This document shows, piece after piece, positions 23,798-33,300 of a DNA stretch of 45,509 bases. Both the position numbers and the translations under genes were made by a program. Below the pieces are notes generated by a model that searched no databases, was not told the origin of the DNA, and was given only the letters and a program-made list of their open reading frames with translations. The stretch is from a bacterium (GTDB lineage: Bacteria > Auribacterota > UBA6266), in contig JAQUNG010000003.1 of NCBI GenBank assembly GCA_028717725.1, positions 1 through 45,509 of the forward strand, in the 5' to 3' direction. Position 1 is the first letter of the stretch. Every line of letters starts with the position of its first letter.

Positions 23798-25219
23798 TCA
23801 CGCGATTTCGCCTGTCATATAAAGGTCTTCCGCGGGGATTTTGTCCATTTCACCCGAAATTATCCTTTCACAACCCCGTATGGTTTTTTCCAGAGGAACA
23901 TACTCGCCCTTTTTGCCCGTATAAATCTCCGCCGTAAAAAACGGCTGGGTCAGGAAGTTTCTCAGCCTCTGCGCCCTTTCGAACATAATCCTGTCTTCGC
24001 GCGACAATTCCTCGATTCCGATTATGGACACTATCCTCCTTAATTCCTCAAATTTATTCAGGGTGATTATCACATCCTGCGCCACTTCAAAGTGCCTGTT
24101 CCCTATTATATGCGGGTCCATATATGACGACGACGACAAAAGAGGGTCTATCGCCGGGTAAAGGCCCAGCTGGACATGCTGTCTGGAAAGGATAAGTATC
24201 GAATCAAGGTAACTGAATATGCTGACCACGGCGGGATCGGTCAGGTCATCGCTCGGCACATAGACAGCTTCTATGGCGGTGATGGCGTTTCTGCCCGAAG
24301 ACCTTATTCTTTCCTGAAAATCGCTCATCTCGGATGTCAAAGTCGGCTGGTACCCCGTTTCAGACGGAATCCTCCCGAGCAGTGTCGATATTTCGCTTCC
24401 CGCCTGAGCAAACCTGAAGACACTGTCCACAAAGAAAAGGACGTCGTCTCCTTGTTCATGGAAATGTTCCGCAAGCGTAATCCCTGTATGCACTATCTCG
24501 AACCTGGCTCCGGGAGGTTCGTTCATCTGTCCGAAAGCAAGCACCGCGCGCTCAAGGATATTTTGCCTGTCAAGTTCGTGGTAAAGCTCATTGCCTTCCC
24601 TTATCCTTTCTCCCGCTCCGGTAAATATACAATAACCCTTTTGCTTTCTTGTCACGTTATGCATAAGTTCAAGTATGATAACGCTCTTGCCGAGCGCCGC
24701 CCCGCCCAGAATACCGGTCCTGGTCCCTTTTATCATCGGGAAAAGCAGATCTATGACTTTTATTCCCGTCTCAAGTATTTCAAATTTCATCTGGCTGGCC
24801 CCGGATACACTGGAATCTATTTTTTTCTTTTTATGTATCGGCGCGGATTCTTTTGATACTATGGGGCCTTTCTTATCCACCGGTTCGCCGAAAACATTCA
24901 GGATCCTTGAACACACTTCTTTGCCTACGGGTATCTTTATCCCGCCTCCGGTCGGAACGGCTTCGGCGTTTCTCTGAAGACCCGACAGGGGGGAAAGAGA
25001 TATGCATCTTACCACATCGCCGACGTCGGTAGCTCTCCGGGAAAGATACTCCACGACTTCAAGGACGACTTTCTTTCCGTCATATGTTCTCGCTTCCAGG
25101 ACATCATACATATCGGGCATATGTTCCGGCGATTCGAACTTGACGATTACAACCGGGCCCTGGACCCCGATTACTTTTCCGGGCTTGCCCGCGCTTTTCG
25201 TTTCATCTCTGTCCGGCAC
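23798..25219 (-). CDS. atpD: F-type ATPase beta subunit
   Basis: Catalytic F1 subunit, 473 residues. The Walker A motif is GGAALGKSV (Lys178) instead of the near-universal GGAGVGKTV. Catalytic Glu204 lies in [45 protein letters not shown] is nearly canonical. The DELSEED loop reads EELSRED. All residues needed for catalysis are present, so it should be active though divergent. It starts with GTG at 25219, supported by GGAGGG 7 bases upstream. It is followed by gspE, not by atpC. Confidence 0.95.
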   Translation of the reverse strand: MPDRDETKSAGKPGKVIGVQGPVVIVKFESPEHMPDMYDVLEARTYDGKKVVLEVVEYLSRRATDVGDVVRCISLSPLSGLQRNAEAVPTGGGIKIPVGKEVCSRILNVFGEPVDKKGPIVSKESAPIHKKKKIDSSVSGASQMKFEILETGIKVIDLLFPMIKGTRTGILGGAALGKSVIILELMHNVTRKQKGYCIFTGAGERIREGNELYHELDRQNILERAVLAFGQMNEPPGARFEIVHTGITLAEHFHEQGDDVLFFVDSVFRFAQAGSEISTLLGRIPSETGYQPTLTSEMSDFQERIRSSGRNAITAIEAVYVPSDDLTDPAVVSIFSYLDSILILSRQHVQLGLYPAIDPLLSSSSYMDPHIIGNRHFEVAQDVIITLNKFEELRRIVSIIGIEELSREDRIMFERAQRLRNFLTQPFFTAEIYTGKKGEYVPLEKTIRGCERIISGEMDKIPAEDLYMTGEIA

Positions 25220-25244
25220 TTATGTTCCCTCCGCTTATATGTCT

Positions 25245-26111
25245 TTATGCTTCGTAAATTTGGACGTTTTGCTGGGAAACGGCAAGCCGGCTGGAAAATA
25301 TCTCCCTGATGTTTTTATCGCTGTGTTCATGAAGCATCCGGAAATACCTGAATTTAAGCTTCTTGTCCGTTTCTTTAATTTCATTGGAACTCCTTTCCAA
25401 ATGCATCACCCTTGCCGACCATTCGGAAAGCTTGCTCTCCCAAAATATACCGTAGAAAACATGGTTGACCCATACTCTAACAAGATATTCCAACACCTTT
25501 TCATACGCGGGTTCAACTATCAGATATTCGTTTTTTGCCTTTTCGCCCGGCGTTTCGAATATACGCCCGCAGGGCAGCAATTGCCTTTCTTCGACTTCCC
25601 ACACGCCGAACGAAATAAAATGAGGGAAAACAACCCTCGTTTTGCCCGTTTCCCCGCCGGCAAATCTCCCGAAAACATAGTTTCCCACCGAATCCGCCTC
25701 GCCGTGGGCCACTTCATCGCTTATTCCCGGAAAAGCGGTTATGTTTTCTTTTCCGGTCTCTATATATCTTAAACCCTGTTTTCCCACTACAACAAGATTT
25801 CTCCCGGCGGGATATTTTTCCATCACATAATTCACTATAGCCACATTCAGTTTGCCGAGAAACCCCAAATCCGAAGTAATCATGACAACCGTTTCGGGAA
25901 GGGATGACTCTTTCATAAAAATATTTTGCCCGCCGGCAAACGGAAGCAGAGAGAAAATACCGTTAAGGCATTTTTCAAAATCATCCAATCTCTTTCTTTC
26001 GCGCTGAAGCCTGTAAAACTCCGAAGAAGCGACCCCTCTCAATACGTTAATGATACCGCCTATCTCCCTGTTGAATTGAAGTTCCTGCCTTAATTTCGTC
26101 AAATCAAGCAT
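25245..26111 (-). CDS. atpG: F-type ATPase gamma subunit, divergent
   Basis: A 288-residue central-stalk protein. The N-terminal helix (LRQELQFNREIGGIINVLRG then VASSEFYRLQ) and C-terminal helix (FYGIFWESKLSEWSARVMHL, then ERSSNEIKETDKKL) match the two coiled-coil ends of gamma. ITSDLGFLGKLNVAIVN replaces the usual ITSDRGLCGGFN. The middle Rossmann-like domain is barely recognisable. The position between alpha and beta confirms the call. Confidence 0.88.
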   Translation of the reverse strand: MLDLTKLRQELQFNREIGGIINVLRGVASSEFYRLQRERKRLDDFEKCLNGIFSLLPFAGGQNIFMKESSLPETVVMITSDLGFLGKLNVAIVNYVMEKYPAGRNLVVVGKQGLRYIETGKENITAFPGISDEVAHGEADSVGNYVFGRFAGGETGKTRVVFPHFISFGVWEVEERQLLPCGRIFETPGEKAKNEYLIVEPAYEKVLEYLVRVWVNHVFYGIFWESKLSEWSARVMHLERSSNEIKETDKKLKFRYFRMLHEHSDKNIREIFSSRLAVSQQNVQIYEA

Positions 26112-26125
26112 ATATTAAATAAATC

Positions 26126-27586
26126 CTATTTGAAAAACACGGCGAAAGCCTCGTCTAAACCCTGTTTGATGTCTTCGGCCAGTATCAGCTTATCGGAAAG
26201 CCTTTCGACCAAACGGGGATTTTTATCCGAAATAAATTTAAAAATATTCTTTTTGAAATTCAGCCTCTTATACGGGTCTTTGAGTTCGGGTATATTCCTG
26301 CCGTAAGCGTAGAAAAGGATAACTTGTTCTTCTATGGAAACCGGGCTTGATTTATCCTGCACAAAAAAACCGCTTAATATTTCCCCTCTCTTTAGTCTGT
26401 CTTCGACTTCCGGAGACAGCTTCGCGCGCACCCTTGTCAGGCTCACAAGTTCCCTGTAACGCGCGTATTCTCCCTTAAGGCGGGCAACAACCTCTTTTAT
26501 CGCCTCGCACTGGACCTTACTGCCTATCCTCGAAACGGAAAGCCCCAGGTCAACGGCCGGCTTAAACCCCTCATGAAACAACACCGTATTCAGGTAAATC
26601 TGCCCGTCAGTCATCGATATCAGATTTGACGGGATGAAACCCGTGACATCCCCTTCCTGTGTTTCCACTATGGGGAGCATGGTCATCGAACCGCCGCCGT
26701 TTTCGTCGTTCAATTTCGCGCCTCTCTCCACCAACTGCGAATGTATGTAAAATATATCGCCCGGATACGCTTCCCTCCCAGGAGACCTTTCAAGAAGAAG
26801 AGACAGTTGCCGGTAAACCCAGGCATGCCGGGTCAGGTTATCGAACACCACCAGCACATCTTTGCCTTTATACATAAAATATTCGCCCAGAGTGGCGGCA
26901 GTGTAAGGCGCGATATACTGTTCGGCGGGAGAATCAGAAGCAAGGGCCGAGACAACTATACTGTAGTCCATCGCCCCTTCTCTCTGCATCTGCTGAATTA
27001 TTTTCTGGAAGGAAGAGAAACTTCCGCCTATCCAGCAGAATATACATATGACATCTTTTCCTTTCTGGTTGAGAATCGTATCGAGGGCAAGAGTCGTTTT
27101 TCCCGTGACCCTGTCTCCTATTATCAGTTCTCTTTGCCCCTTGCCGAGAGGGATGACCGTGTCTATCATCTTTATTCCGGTCAGGAGAGGCTGTGTTATG
27201 GGGGCCCGGTCCATAACGCCGGGAGCGTCCCTGAATATAGGATAATTGTCTTCGGCCGCGATTTTACCTTTTTCGTCTATAGGCTCTCCGAAAGCGTTTA
27301 CCGTGCGCCCTATCAGGCTCTCGCCCACAGGCACCTCGAAGATACCGGATTCCGCGTAAACAGTATCGCCGACACTCAATGAAGTCTCATCGCCAAGAGC
27401 AAGCGCCACAACGCTTTTTTCCGTAAACCCTATCACCATCCCCATTAAATTCTGGCAGAGTTCGACCAACTGCCCGTTTATACAGGAGGGAAGTCCCGAT
27501 AACCTTACAATACCCTTTTTAATTTCCCTTATTTCTCCCGTATCTTTTATTTCCACAAGAGGAATTTTAATTTCCCTGTTTTCCAT
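26126..27586 (-). CDS. atpA: F-type ATPase alpha subunit lacking the N-terminal helix
   Basis: Non-catalytic F1 subunit, 486 residues. GDRVTGKTTLALD (P-loop Lys163), SPAEQYIAPYTAATLGEYF, the LSVSRIGSKVQ arginine finger and the C-terminal domain are typical. The protein starts MENREIKIPLVEIKDTGEIR and enters the beta-barrel at once. Compared with E. coli alpha it lacks about 15 residues, the helix that docks on the delta N-terminal domain. The upstream frame offers no better start. Delta also lacks the matching domain here (see the b-delta fusion). Confidence 0.95.
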   Translation of the reverse strand: MENREIKIPLVEIKDTGEIREIKKGIVRLSGLPSCINGQLVELCQNLMGMVIGFTEKSVVALALGDETSLSVGDTVYAESGIFEVPVGESLIGRTVNAFGEPIDEKGKIAAEDNYPIFRDAPGVMDRAPITQPLLTGIKMIDTVIPLGKGQRELIIGDRVTGKTTLALDTILNQKGKDVICIFCWIGGSFSSFQKIIQQMQREGAMDYSIVVSALASDSPAEQYIAPYTAATLGEYFMYKGKDVLVVFDNLTRHAWVYRQLSLLLERSPGREAYPGDIFYIHSQLVERGAKLNDENGGGSMTMLPIVETQEGDVTGFIPSNLISMTDGQIYLNTVLFHEGFKPAVDLGLSVSRIGSKVQCEAIKEVVARLKGEYARYRELVSLTRVRAKLSPEVEDRLKRGEILSGFFVQDKSSPVSIEEQVILFYAYGRNIPELKDPYKRLNFKKNIFKFISDKNPRLVERLSDKLILAEDIKQGLDEAFAVFFK

Positions 27587-27609
27587 GATGTTTCTTGTCT
27601 CCCCTTAAC

Positions 27610-27828
27610 TCACTGCCAGTGGCCGTAAAGCATAAACACCGAAAGGATGCCAAGCACCGCGATAACCTCGGCAAAAACAAAAGCAAGAAGCATAGAAATC
27701 AGGATTTTGGCCGCGGCGGAGGGATTCCTGCCGAGAGCTTCAACGCTTTTATATCCCACAAAAGCGATTACAGCTGAAGGGCCCAACGTGCTTATAAGCA
27801 TAATGAGGATTACCGTTGCATTTTTCAT
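27610..27828 (-). CDS. atpE: F-type ATPase c subunit, atypical first helix
   Basis: A 72-residue hairpin. Helix 1 (about 5-31), polar loop Gly33-Arg34-Asn35-Pro36 (the R-x-P loop that touches gamma and epsilon), helix 2 (about 42-67). The ion-binding carboxylate is Glu54, 18 residues after the loop Pro, the same spacing as Asp61 in E. coli. Helix 1 has only scattered glycines (Gly16, Gly25) in place of the usual GxGxGxG ladder. The Glu is followed by Val, not the Ser/Thr of Na+ rings, which hints at protons. ATG 27828 overlaps the peptidase stop (ATGA) and follows AGG; the frame extends to a GTG at 27861. Confidence 0.85.
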   Translation of the reverse strand: MKNATVILIMLISTLGPSAVIAFVGYKSVEALGRNPSAAAKILISMLLAFVFAEVIAVLGILSVFMLYGHWQ

Positions 27829-28604
27829 TTTGGAACCTGCTTGTTTATGTTGTTTACCCACGCTTCCTGAAAACCTTCAAGACTCCTGAATCCGTATGTT
27901 TTAAAAAACGCTTCCTGCCAATCCGTCCCGTCCCTTATCTTCCTGCAGAACTTTATAAATTCATCCCGGCCGTATTCTTCCAGCAGAAAACCGATCAGGC
28001 TCGCCGCCTCGCTGTAAAAAACCACGGGAATAACATATCTATAATCCCTGATTTCCGAGAGGGACTTCACGGAAATATAGAGGTCTCTTTTTACCAGCTC
28101 TTTCGCGGCATCCAGGTAAAAATTCCTGTCTTTTTCCTGAAGGACCGCCACGCCCTCGTCAATCCACAACGGTATTCTGGCGTTATACCCTATAACCTCC
28201 CTGAAAACAATATGCCCCATCTCATGGGGAAGTATGTTTGTGAAAAACTCTTCCTGCATCACAAACGTGATTATTTCTTTTTCTTTTATATCTACATGGG
28301 CCCTGGACCATTCTTCATAACCGGTGGCATCCAGATAACCCTGAAGATTTTCGAATATGTATATCTTGCAGCGGTTATCAAAAGTCCAGAAAGTGATTCT
28401 TTTCAATCCGAGATATTCGGTTATATCCTTATAGTATCTTTCCGCTTCCCGGGCCGCATTGTTGATATATCCGTATGGAGCCTGCTTGTAATAGACCAGA
28501 AAATGTTTGCTTTTCTTTACTTTCCAGCCGCTGCCGGGTTTAAAACCGCAAAAAACGGCAATTACGGCAAAAAATAATATCAACGATTTAAAAACAGATT
28601 TCAA
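27825..28604 (-). CDS. Membrane-anchored or secreted HExxH metallopeptidase (MA-like), function unknown
   Basis: A 259-residue protein from a TTG at 28604, just past the stop of the b-delta gene; an ATG at 28700 would add 32 residues inside that gene. The N-terminus (KSVFKSLILFFAVIAVFCGF) is a signal peptide or anchor. The mature part has LPHEMGHIVF, the zinc-binding HExxH, followed 19 residues after its second His by Glu in WIDEGVA. This is the gluzincin arrangement of the peptidase MA-like domain. The substrate is unknown. It sits between two ATPase subunit genes, and its stop overlaps the c-subunit start, so it is expressed with the ATPase. It is probably periplasmic. Confidence 0.8.
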   Translation of the reverse strand: MKSVFKSLILFFAVIAVFCGFKPGSGWKVKKSKHFLVYYKQAPYGYINNAAREAERYYKDITEYLGLKRITFWTFDNRCKIYIFENLQGYLDATGYEEWSRAHVDIKEKEIITFVMQEEFFTNILPHEMGHIVFREVIGYNARIPLWIDEGVAVLQEKDRNFYLDAAKELVKRDLYISVKSLSEIRDYRYVIPVVFYSEAASLIGFLLEEYGRDEFIKFCRKIRDGTDWQEAFFKTYGFRSLEGFQEAWVNNINKQVPK

Positions 28605-28621
28605 CCGCTGTTTCTTTCTTT

Positions 28622-29362
28622 TTAAACGGTCCTGGATTTTTCCCTCATCGCCGGCAGAATCTTTTTCAGTTTGTTTTTCAATGAACCGTCTATAATACAT
28701 TCTCCTACTTTTACCACGATTCCGGCGACGATATCGTCATCCCGTTTCTCAATGAATTCCAGACTTTTGCCGTCTTTTCCCGCAAGCGTCTCTTTCAATT
28801 TCTTCATCTGGGAATCCGAAAGCTTAACCGATGTGATGATTTCAACCGCTGATACGGAAGCGGCGCTTCTTTTGTTCTCATCTATTTTTTTTATTTCGTC
28901 TATAACGTCATCCACGAAATGCCGGTGCATCTCCTCAAGGTTCCTGTCGGTAAAAATCTGTTTTATCATATCGACCGCCAGATAAAGGGATTTTGTCTGC
29001 ATTTCGACGACAAGTTCGGCTTCCTTTTTCCTGTTTTCGCGCGAAGCTTCTTCCAGTATCTTTTTTGATTCGTTCTTCGCCTTTTCGATGATCTCTTCTC
29101 TTTCTTTTTCCGCCGCCGCGCGCCCCTTTTTCCTTATCTCATCCGCGTCCCTTTTGCTTTTTTCCATCTCTTCCTGAATCTGTTTTTTCGCACTCTCGAT
29201 TTTTTCTTTCAGCGCTTTTTCCTCCTTTTGCTTTTCCTCGTTGAGTTCCCTGAGTCTTTTTATCGTTTTACGGGTCTGATTGAGAAAAAGCCATCTCAGG
29301 AAAAGTATGATGAGAAGGAAAGTTACCACCTGGATAAGGATCAACTGCCAGAAAAGTGACAT
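28622..29362 (-). CDS. atpF: F-type ATPase b subunit fused to the C-terminal domain of delta
   Basis: A 246-residue protein. An N-terminal membrane helix (about 5-27, LILIQVVTFLLIILFLRWLF) leads into a highly charged coiled coil (about 32-125), as in b. The b-type end (SLYLAVDMIKQIF...VDDVIDEIKK) follows. The last 80 residues match only the C-terminal domain of delta: VEIITSVKLSDSQMKKLKET, DDDIVAGIVVKVGECIIDGS. The six-helix N-terminal domain of delta is absent. ATG 29362 (MSLFWQLIL) is preferred over TTG 29398. First gene of the long operon; no a subunit gene precedes or follows it. Confidence 0.85.
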   Translation of the reverse strand: MSLFWQLILIQVVTFLLIILFLRWLFLNQTRKTIKRLRELNEEKQKEEKALKEKIESAKKQIQEEMEKSKRDADEIRKKGRAAAEKEREEIIEKAKNESKKILEEASRENRKKEAELVVEMQTKSLYLAVDMIKQIFTDRNLEEMHRHFVDDVIDEIKKIDENKRSAASVSAVEIITSVKLSDSQMKKLKETLAGKDGKSLEFIEKRDDDIVAGIVVKVGECIIDGSLKNKLKKILPAMREKSRTV

Positions 29363-29412
29363 TGCCGTCTGCCTTTCTTCTTCGTTTTTAAAATCCAAAG
29401 TTCAATATTGAA

Positions 29413-29442
29413 ATTTTATCATAACGGCAGAGCGAGAGGCAA
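29413..29442 (-). promoter_or_regulatory. Candidate promoter of the ATPase/T2SS operon
   Basis: TTGCCT (29442-29437; 4 of 6), 18 bases, TAAAAT (29418-29413; 5 of 6) on the minus strand. It lies between the terminator and the b-delta gene. No other convincing promoter was seen in front of the following 17 genes. Confidence 0.45.
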
Positions 29443-29454
29443 TAAATAGATAGC

Positions 29455-29492
29455 AAAAAAGGGCTTGCTCTATAGCGCCAAGCCCTTTTTTT
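29455..29492 (-). terminator. Strong terminator between the surface-protein cluster and the ATPase operon
   Basis: A 7-bp GC-rich stem (29461-29467 with 29479-29485) extended by A6/T6 arms and followed by T runs on either strand. It lies 20 bases past the stop of the coiled-coil protein gene. It looks bidirectional, but only minus-strand genes flank it. Confidence 0.88.
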
Positions 29493-29512
29493 GACGTTTT
29501 TTATGTAACACT

Positions 29513-30310
29513 TTATTCTTTTTCCTGTTTTTCGGCCTGTCCGCTCTCTTTCTCCCCGGAAACCGGTTTCGTGATTTCTTTTTCTCCGCCGCGCTCACTC
29601 TCCCCCACCTGCTTATGCCACACGACAAAGAAAACCAGCGACATAAACCCCAAAAATACGATAACGCCGAGGATAAGCCACCAGCTGGCTTTGACGGATA
29701 TTCTTTCCGCGGACACGAACGAGCCGCCTGCGCCGCCGGCCGAAACACTTCCCGCCTTCCCGGCATTTTTCTCCATTTTAGCGAGCATATCGCGCATCTT
29801 TTCCAGTTCTTTCATATTCTCTCTGTAAACGGCGATATGCGTCTGTGGCTGGGCATCCATAGCTTCCTGCTGTTTCAGGAGTATCTGCCGGCTTTTTTCC
29901 TCTATGTCTCTCTGCGTCTCCGCGGCCGAATCGTAAAATTCCGAGTCTCTCAAAACCTTCACATACTCGAGAGCCAGAGTGTTCAGGGCATCTATTGTTT
30001 CCGCGGGTATTACCCATATATCGTCTATGGTTATTTCCCTCGATTCGCTCTCTCCCGGTCCCAGTTCGAACATCTTATAAACATAATAAAGCGATTTCTC
30101 TATATCGTAGTCTATTTTTAGGTCGCCGAGTTCTTTGATATCGCCGGGTTTCGCTTCTTTCGGAAGATATGCCTTGAGAAGGGCGCTCTGGGTCTTTGTT
30201 TTTGATGGGTTTACCACAAGCGTCTTAAGAACTACGTCTTTTGAATCGGCGTATCCGGCAAACAGGAAAAGACATAAAAAGAAAACCGGCAAGCGTCTTA
30301 TAAATCTCAT
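29513..30310 (-). CDS. Signal-peptide, coiled-coil and C-terminal membrane-anchor protein, partner of the giant protein
   Basis: A 265-residue protein of unknown function. It has a cleavable-looking signal peptide (1-22, LPVFFLCLFLFAGYADS). A beta-rich region (25-100) follows, with LVVNPSKTKTQSALLKAYLP and LGPGESESREITIDDIWVIP. Then come helices and a coiled coil (105-182), a Gly/Ser hinge (185-200), one membrane helix (210-231) and a charged tail (232-265). By topology most of the protein is periplasmic, held in the inner membrane by the C-terminal helix. It begins 7 bases after the giant gene ends and shares its transcript. A role as anchor or export partner for the giant is inference only. 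Confidence 0.8.
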   Translation of the reverse strand: MRFIRRLPVFFLCLFLFAGYADSKDVVLKTLVVNPSKTKTQSALLKAYLPKEAKPGDIKELGDLKIDYDIEKSLYYVYKMFELGPGESESREITIDDIWVIPAETIDALNTLALEYVKVLRDSEFYDSAAETQRDIEEKSRQILLKQQEAMDAQPQTHIAVYRENMKELEKMRDMLAKMEKNAGKAGSVSAGGAGGSFVSAERISVKASWWLILGVIVFLGFMSLVFFVVWHKQVGESERGGEKEITKPVSGEKESGQAEKQEKE

Positions 30311-30317
30311 TGAAATT

Positions 30318-33300
30318 TTACTCCCCTTCTTCTCTCGATTCCAGCCATGTCTTTACTATGGGTTCGTCACTGCTTCTTGAAAGTATGTCCTGGCTGAGCT
30401 CTACAAGGGCTTTTATCTCAAGCGTCTTGTTTTTGATATAATCCATATTATCCGCGTGGTCTTCTGAAAGATCGAACATTTTCTCTATTTTCAGTCCCTG
30501 CCCTTCGTTTATCTCCCTCAGCTTGGCCATAGCGATTTCAAGCTGGTCATAGACAGCGCCCGTGGTCTTATCCGCAAGGTCTTTGACCTGCGCGCTCAGG
30601 CTTGTAATCTCATCTATATTGGATATAATCTTTGTTATGACGGAATTAATCTCGTCAACGCTTGTCGCAAGGTTCCCGAATTCATCGGTATCGATATTCG
30701 CAAGTTTCGACTGGACTGTAGTCGCGGTGGATGATATATCCTCCAAATCCGTGGTTATCACTTCGATATGTATCCCGTCAACAGTCCCTTTGGTTTCCTC
30801 TTCGCATACTATCGTATGCTGTCCTTTGCCCCAGGCAAACCTTACGTCATACTCATATATACCCGAACCCGGGACCTTTTCTGTCATAACCTGTTTATTT
30901 ATCCTTATGGTGCCGCGAGAATCATAAACCGTGATTGTGGGAGAAAGACCCGTATCCGTCTTATACTGCACCGTCAGGGTCTTGTTCTGCTGGATATAAT
31001 CCTGCTGTGTCAATATCCTTGAAGCATGCTCCCTCTTCAGAGTGCTCGCAAGGGTTTCACCGGAAACCAGGTCCGCGACACCTATGATATCCTGTGTCTT
31101 TTTCGCTTCGGCGGTCACTGTCTGTTTCACACCGGCGACTTCGGTCCTGATTTCGGTGCTCATAGCCCTGATGCTGTCGGTAACTTCTTTCATTTTCATC
31201 GCGACCGGTATCGTAAATGTGGTTCCCGAATGATAAGTCATCAAATCACCGTAAGCGATACTGCATCTCGCGAAATAACTTTTCCCGCTTTCAAGCAATT
31301 CTGTCATACCCGAAGGCGGCAGGCCCCCGACACCTTCTACAGGATCTTCAAGCGTAAACCAGTAATTACCGAGGTCATCCGCGCTTGTATCTATAATCGC
31401 GCCTATCAGCGTATCTCCGTCATAAATCTTTATCGTAGCGGTTTTCAGCTCCATAGACGGCGTGCTCGTAACAATCTGCCCCCTCTTCTCAAGACGGAGA
31501 GACGCAGCCAGTATGTCATTGTTTTCATCGTAAACAAAATCGGACATAACTTTATAGTCGGCAAGTGTTTCGGCTATCGATGTAATATAAACCGACCATG
31601 TGATTTCGTTGTCATAGATGCCGTCAAGGGCGTCGGCCATTGTGTCGGCGATTTTACCCACGGTCGTCTCGACATAAGCGTCTTTTTCGAACTTGAAGTT
31701 ATATGAACCGTAAGGCAGGCTGAACGAAAACGGGCTGTTGCCAGTCATCGGGTTATCGGCATCGGAAATATTTACGACCTCTCCCGTATTGGCGTTAAAA
31801 ACAGTAACCCTGACCTCGGTAAGAGCGCTTGCCGTAGTCTGGTCAAGGACTTTAAGAGTAACGGCGTATTTCTCGACAACCGTGACAGCGCCGGAAGCTC
31901 CAGTTTCCGCGACACCGGTCGCGGTCGCGTTTACCGTTACCTGCCTCGGATAATCGGCACAGTAAACCGCGAAATTGGTAAATCTCGCGACCCCGGAATT
32001 GGCCGTCGCTACATATGAAGTCCCCGGCGTCCATGAGCCGCCTGTGGGCGTTGCCGTGATATTGATACTGCTCGGCGTGGTATTCCCGTAAGCGTCGGTT
32101 ACGTTTACCGTAAATGTTTTCCACGGCGCATTCGCCACAACTGTGGTTTCGGGCTGTGTCCCCCATAATAATTGTCCGGGAACTCCTCCCGTTACTACAA
32201 TTTCAAGGTCATCGCTGTCGGAAGTCGTTATAGTACTCGAGGCATTTCTCGCCTTAACAGCGACGGCTTCCGCTTTATAAAGTTTCATCGTAATCGCCGA
32301 CGCGCTTTCACCCGAATTGAAACTTACAAGTGTGGTGTCGCCGAAGTCAATCGTCACTCCGGAGTAATTCGTGCACGAGGGTTTTACTCCCGTGGCAGAC
32401 TGATTGGCGCCGCTGAATATTATGCTTTTGACACCTTCGTAACTCGTATCGGTATTGTAATTACCGTCAGTCGCTTTCAGATAAACCTGGCTTTCTTGTC
32501 CCGCCGCGATAAGAGAAGCGCTTCCCGTCACGATAAACTGGGAAGCTATTATATCCACGACGGAAGAACTTGTTACGGAATCCCCTTCCGTAAACAGAGA
32601 CCCCGGTGTCTTTACGCTTATATCGTCATTGGGGTCAACATCGAACATTATCCTTTTCCCGTCGGCATCGGAGGGCAGTGTCCTCTTAAGGTATATACTC
32701 AGGACATAAGTCTTATTCGAGTTGTCGGAAACGGTGTACATAACATTCACACCGTCCCCGAATGTCAGGGCGTTATCGGTGATTGTTCCGGCGACTGTCG
32801 TAGTCCCGTCAAACAGGGAAGCTCCCTCTATATAATCAGACCAGCCTTTTGTCGTGTCGGAGCCGCCGCGCGTCACAGCTATTCTCGTAATATTTATACT
32901 GGCTCCGTCGGAACCTAAATCCGTAACTTTAAAATCGAATACCTGCACTTTAGTCTCGGGCGAAGAAGCCGCTGAAGATATGGTCTCGGGCTCCGCTAAA
33001 GTGCCCGCCGTCAAAGTTCCGTCGGCCGCGTTTATAAATGTTATCTTATTCGAATAAATATCATCCACGCCCGAAGTGGACGCCCTTAGATAAATATCTT
33101 CCGGGTAATTATATTTTACGCCGCTGAACGAGGCCAGACCGTCTTCCGCTATTACCTGGAGCGCCGTCGCGCTAAGCGTTCCGTTTACATCAGGGTCATA
33201 CTCTGTATTGCTTGCCGACGCGCTTAACGTGATAAGAGGTGTTTCTCCCATACAGGGGTTGCCGTACTGGTCGGCAATAGCCACCTTCGGCTGTTGGGCA

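Noticed and set aside
24176-24856. 226-codon plus-strand open frame, with others at 25002-25772 and 27816-28577
   Set aside because: They are antisense to atpD, atpG and the peptidase gene. No ribosome site and no family motif; a side effect of low stop density opposite conserved genes.
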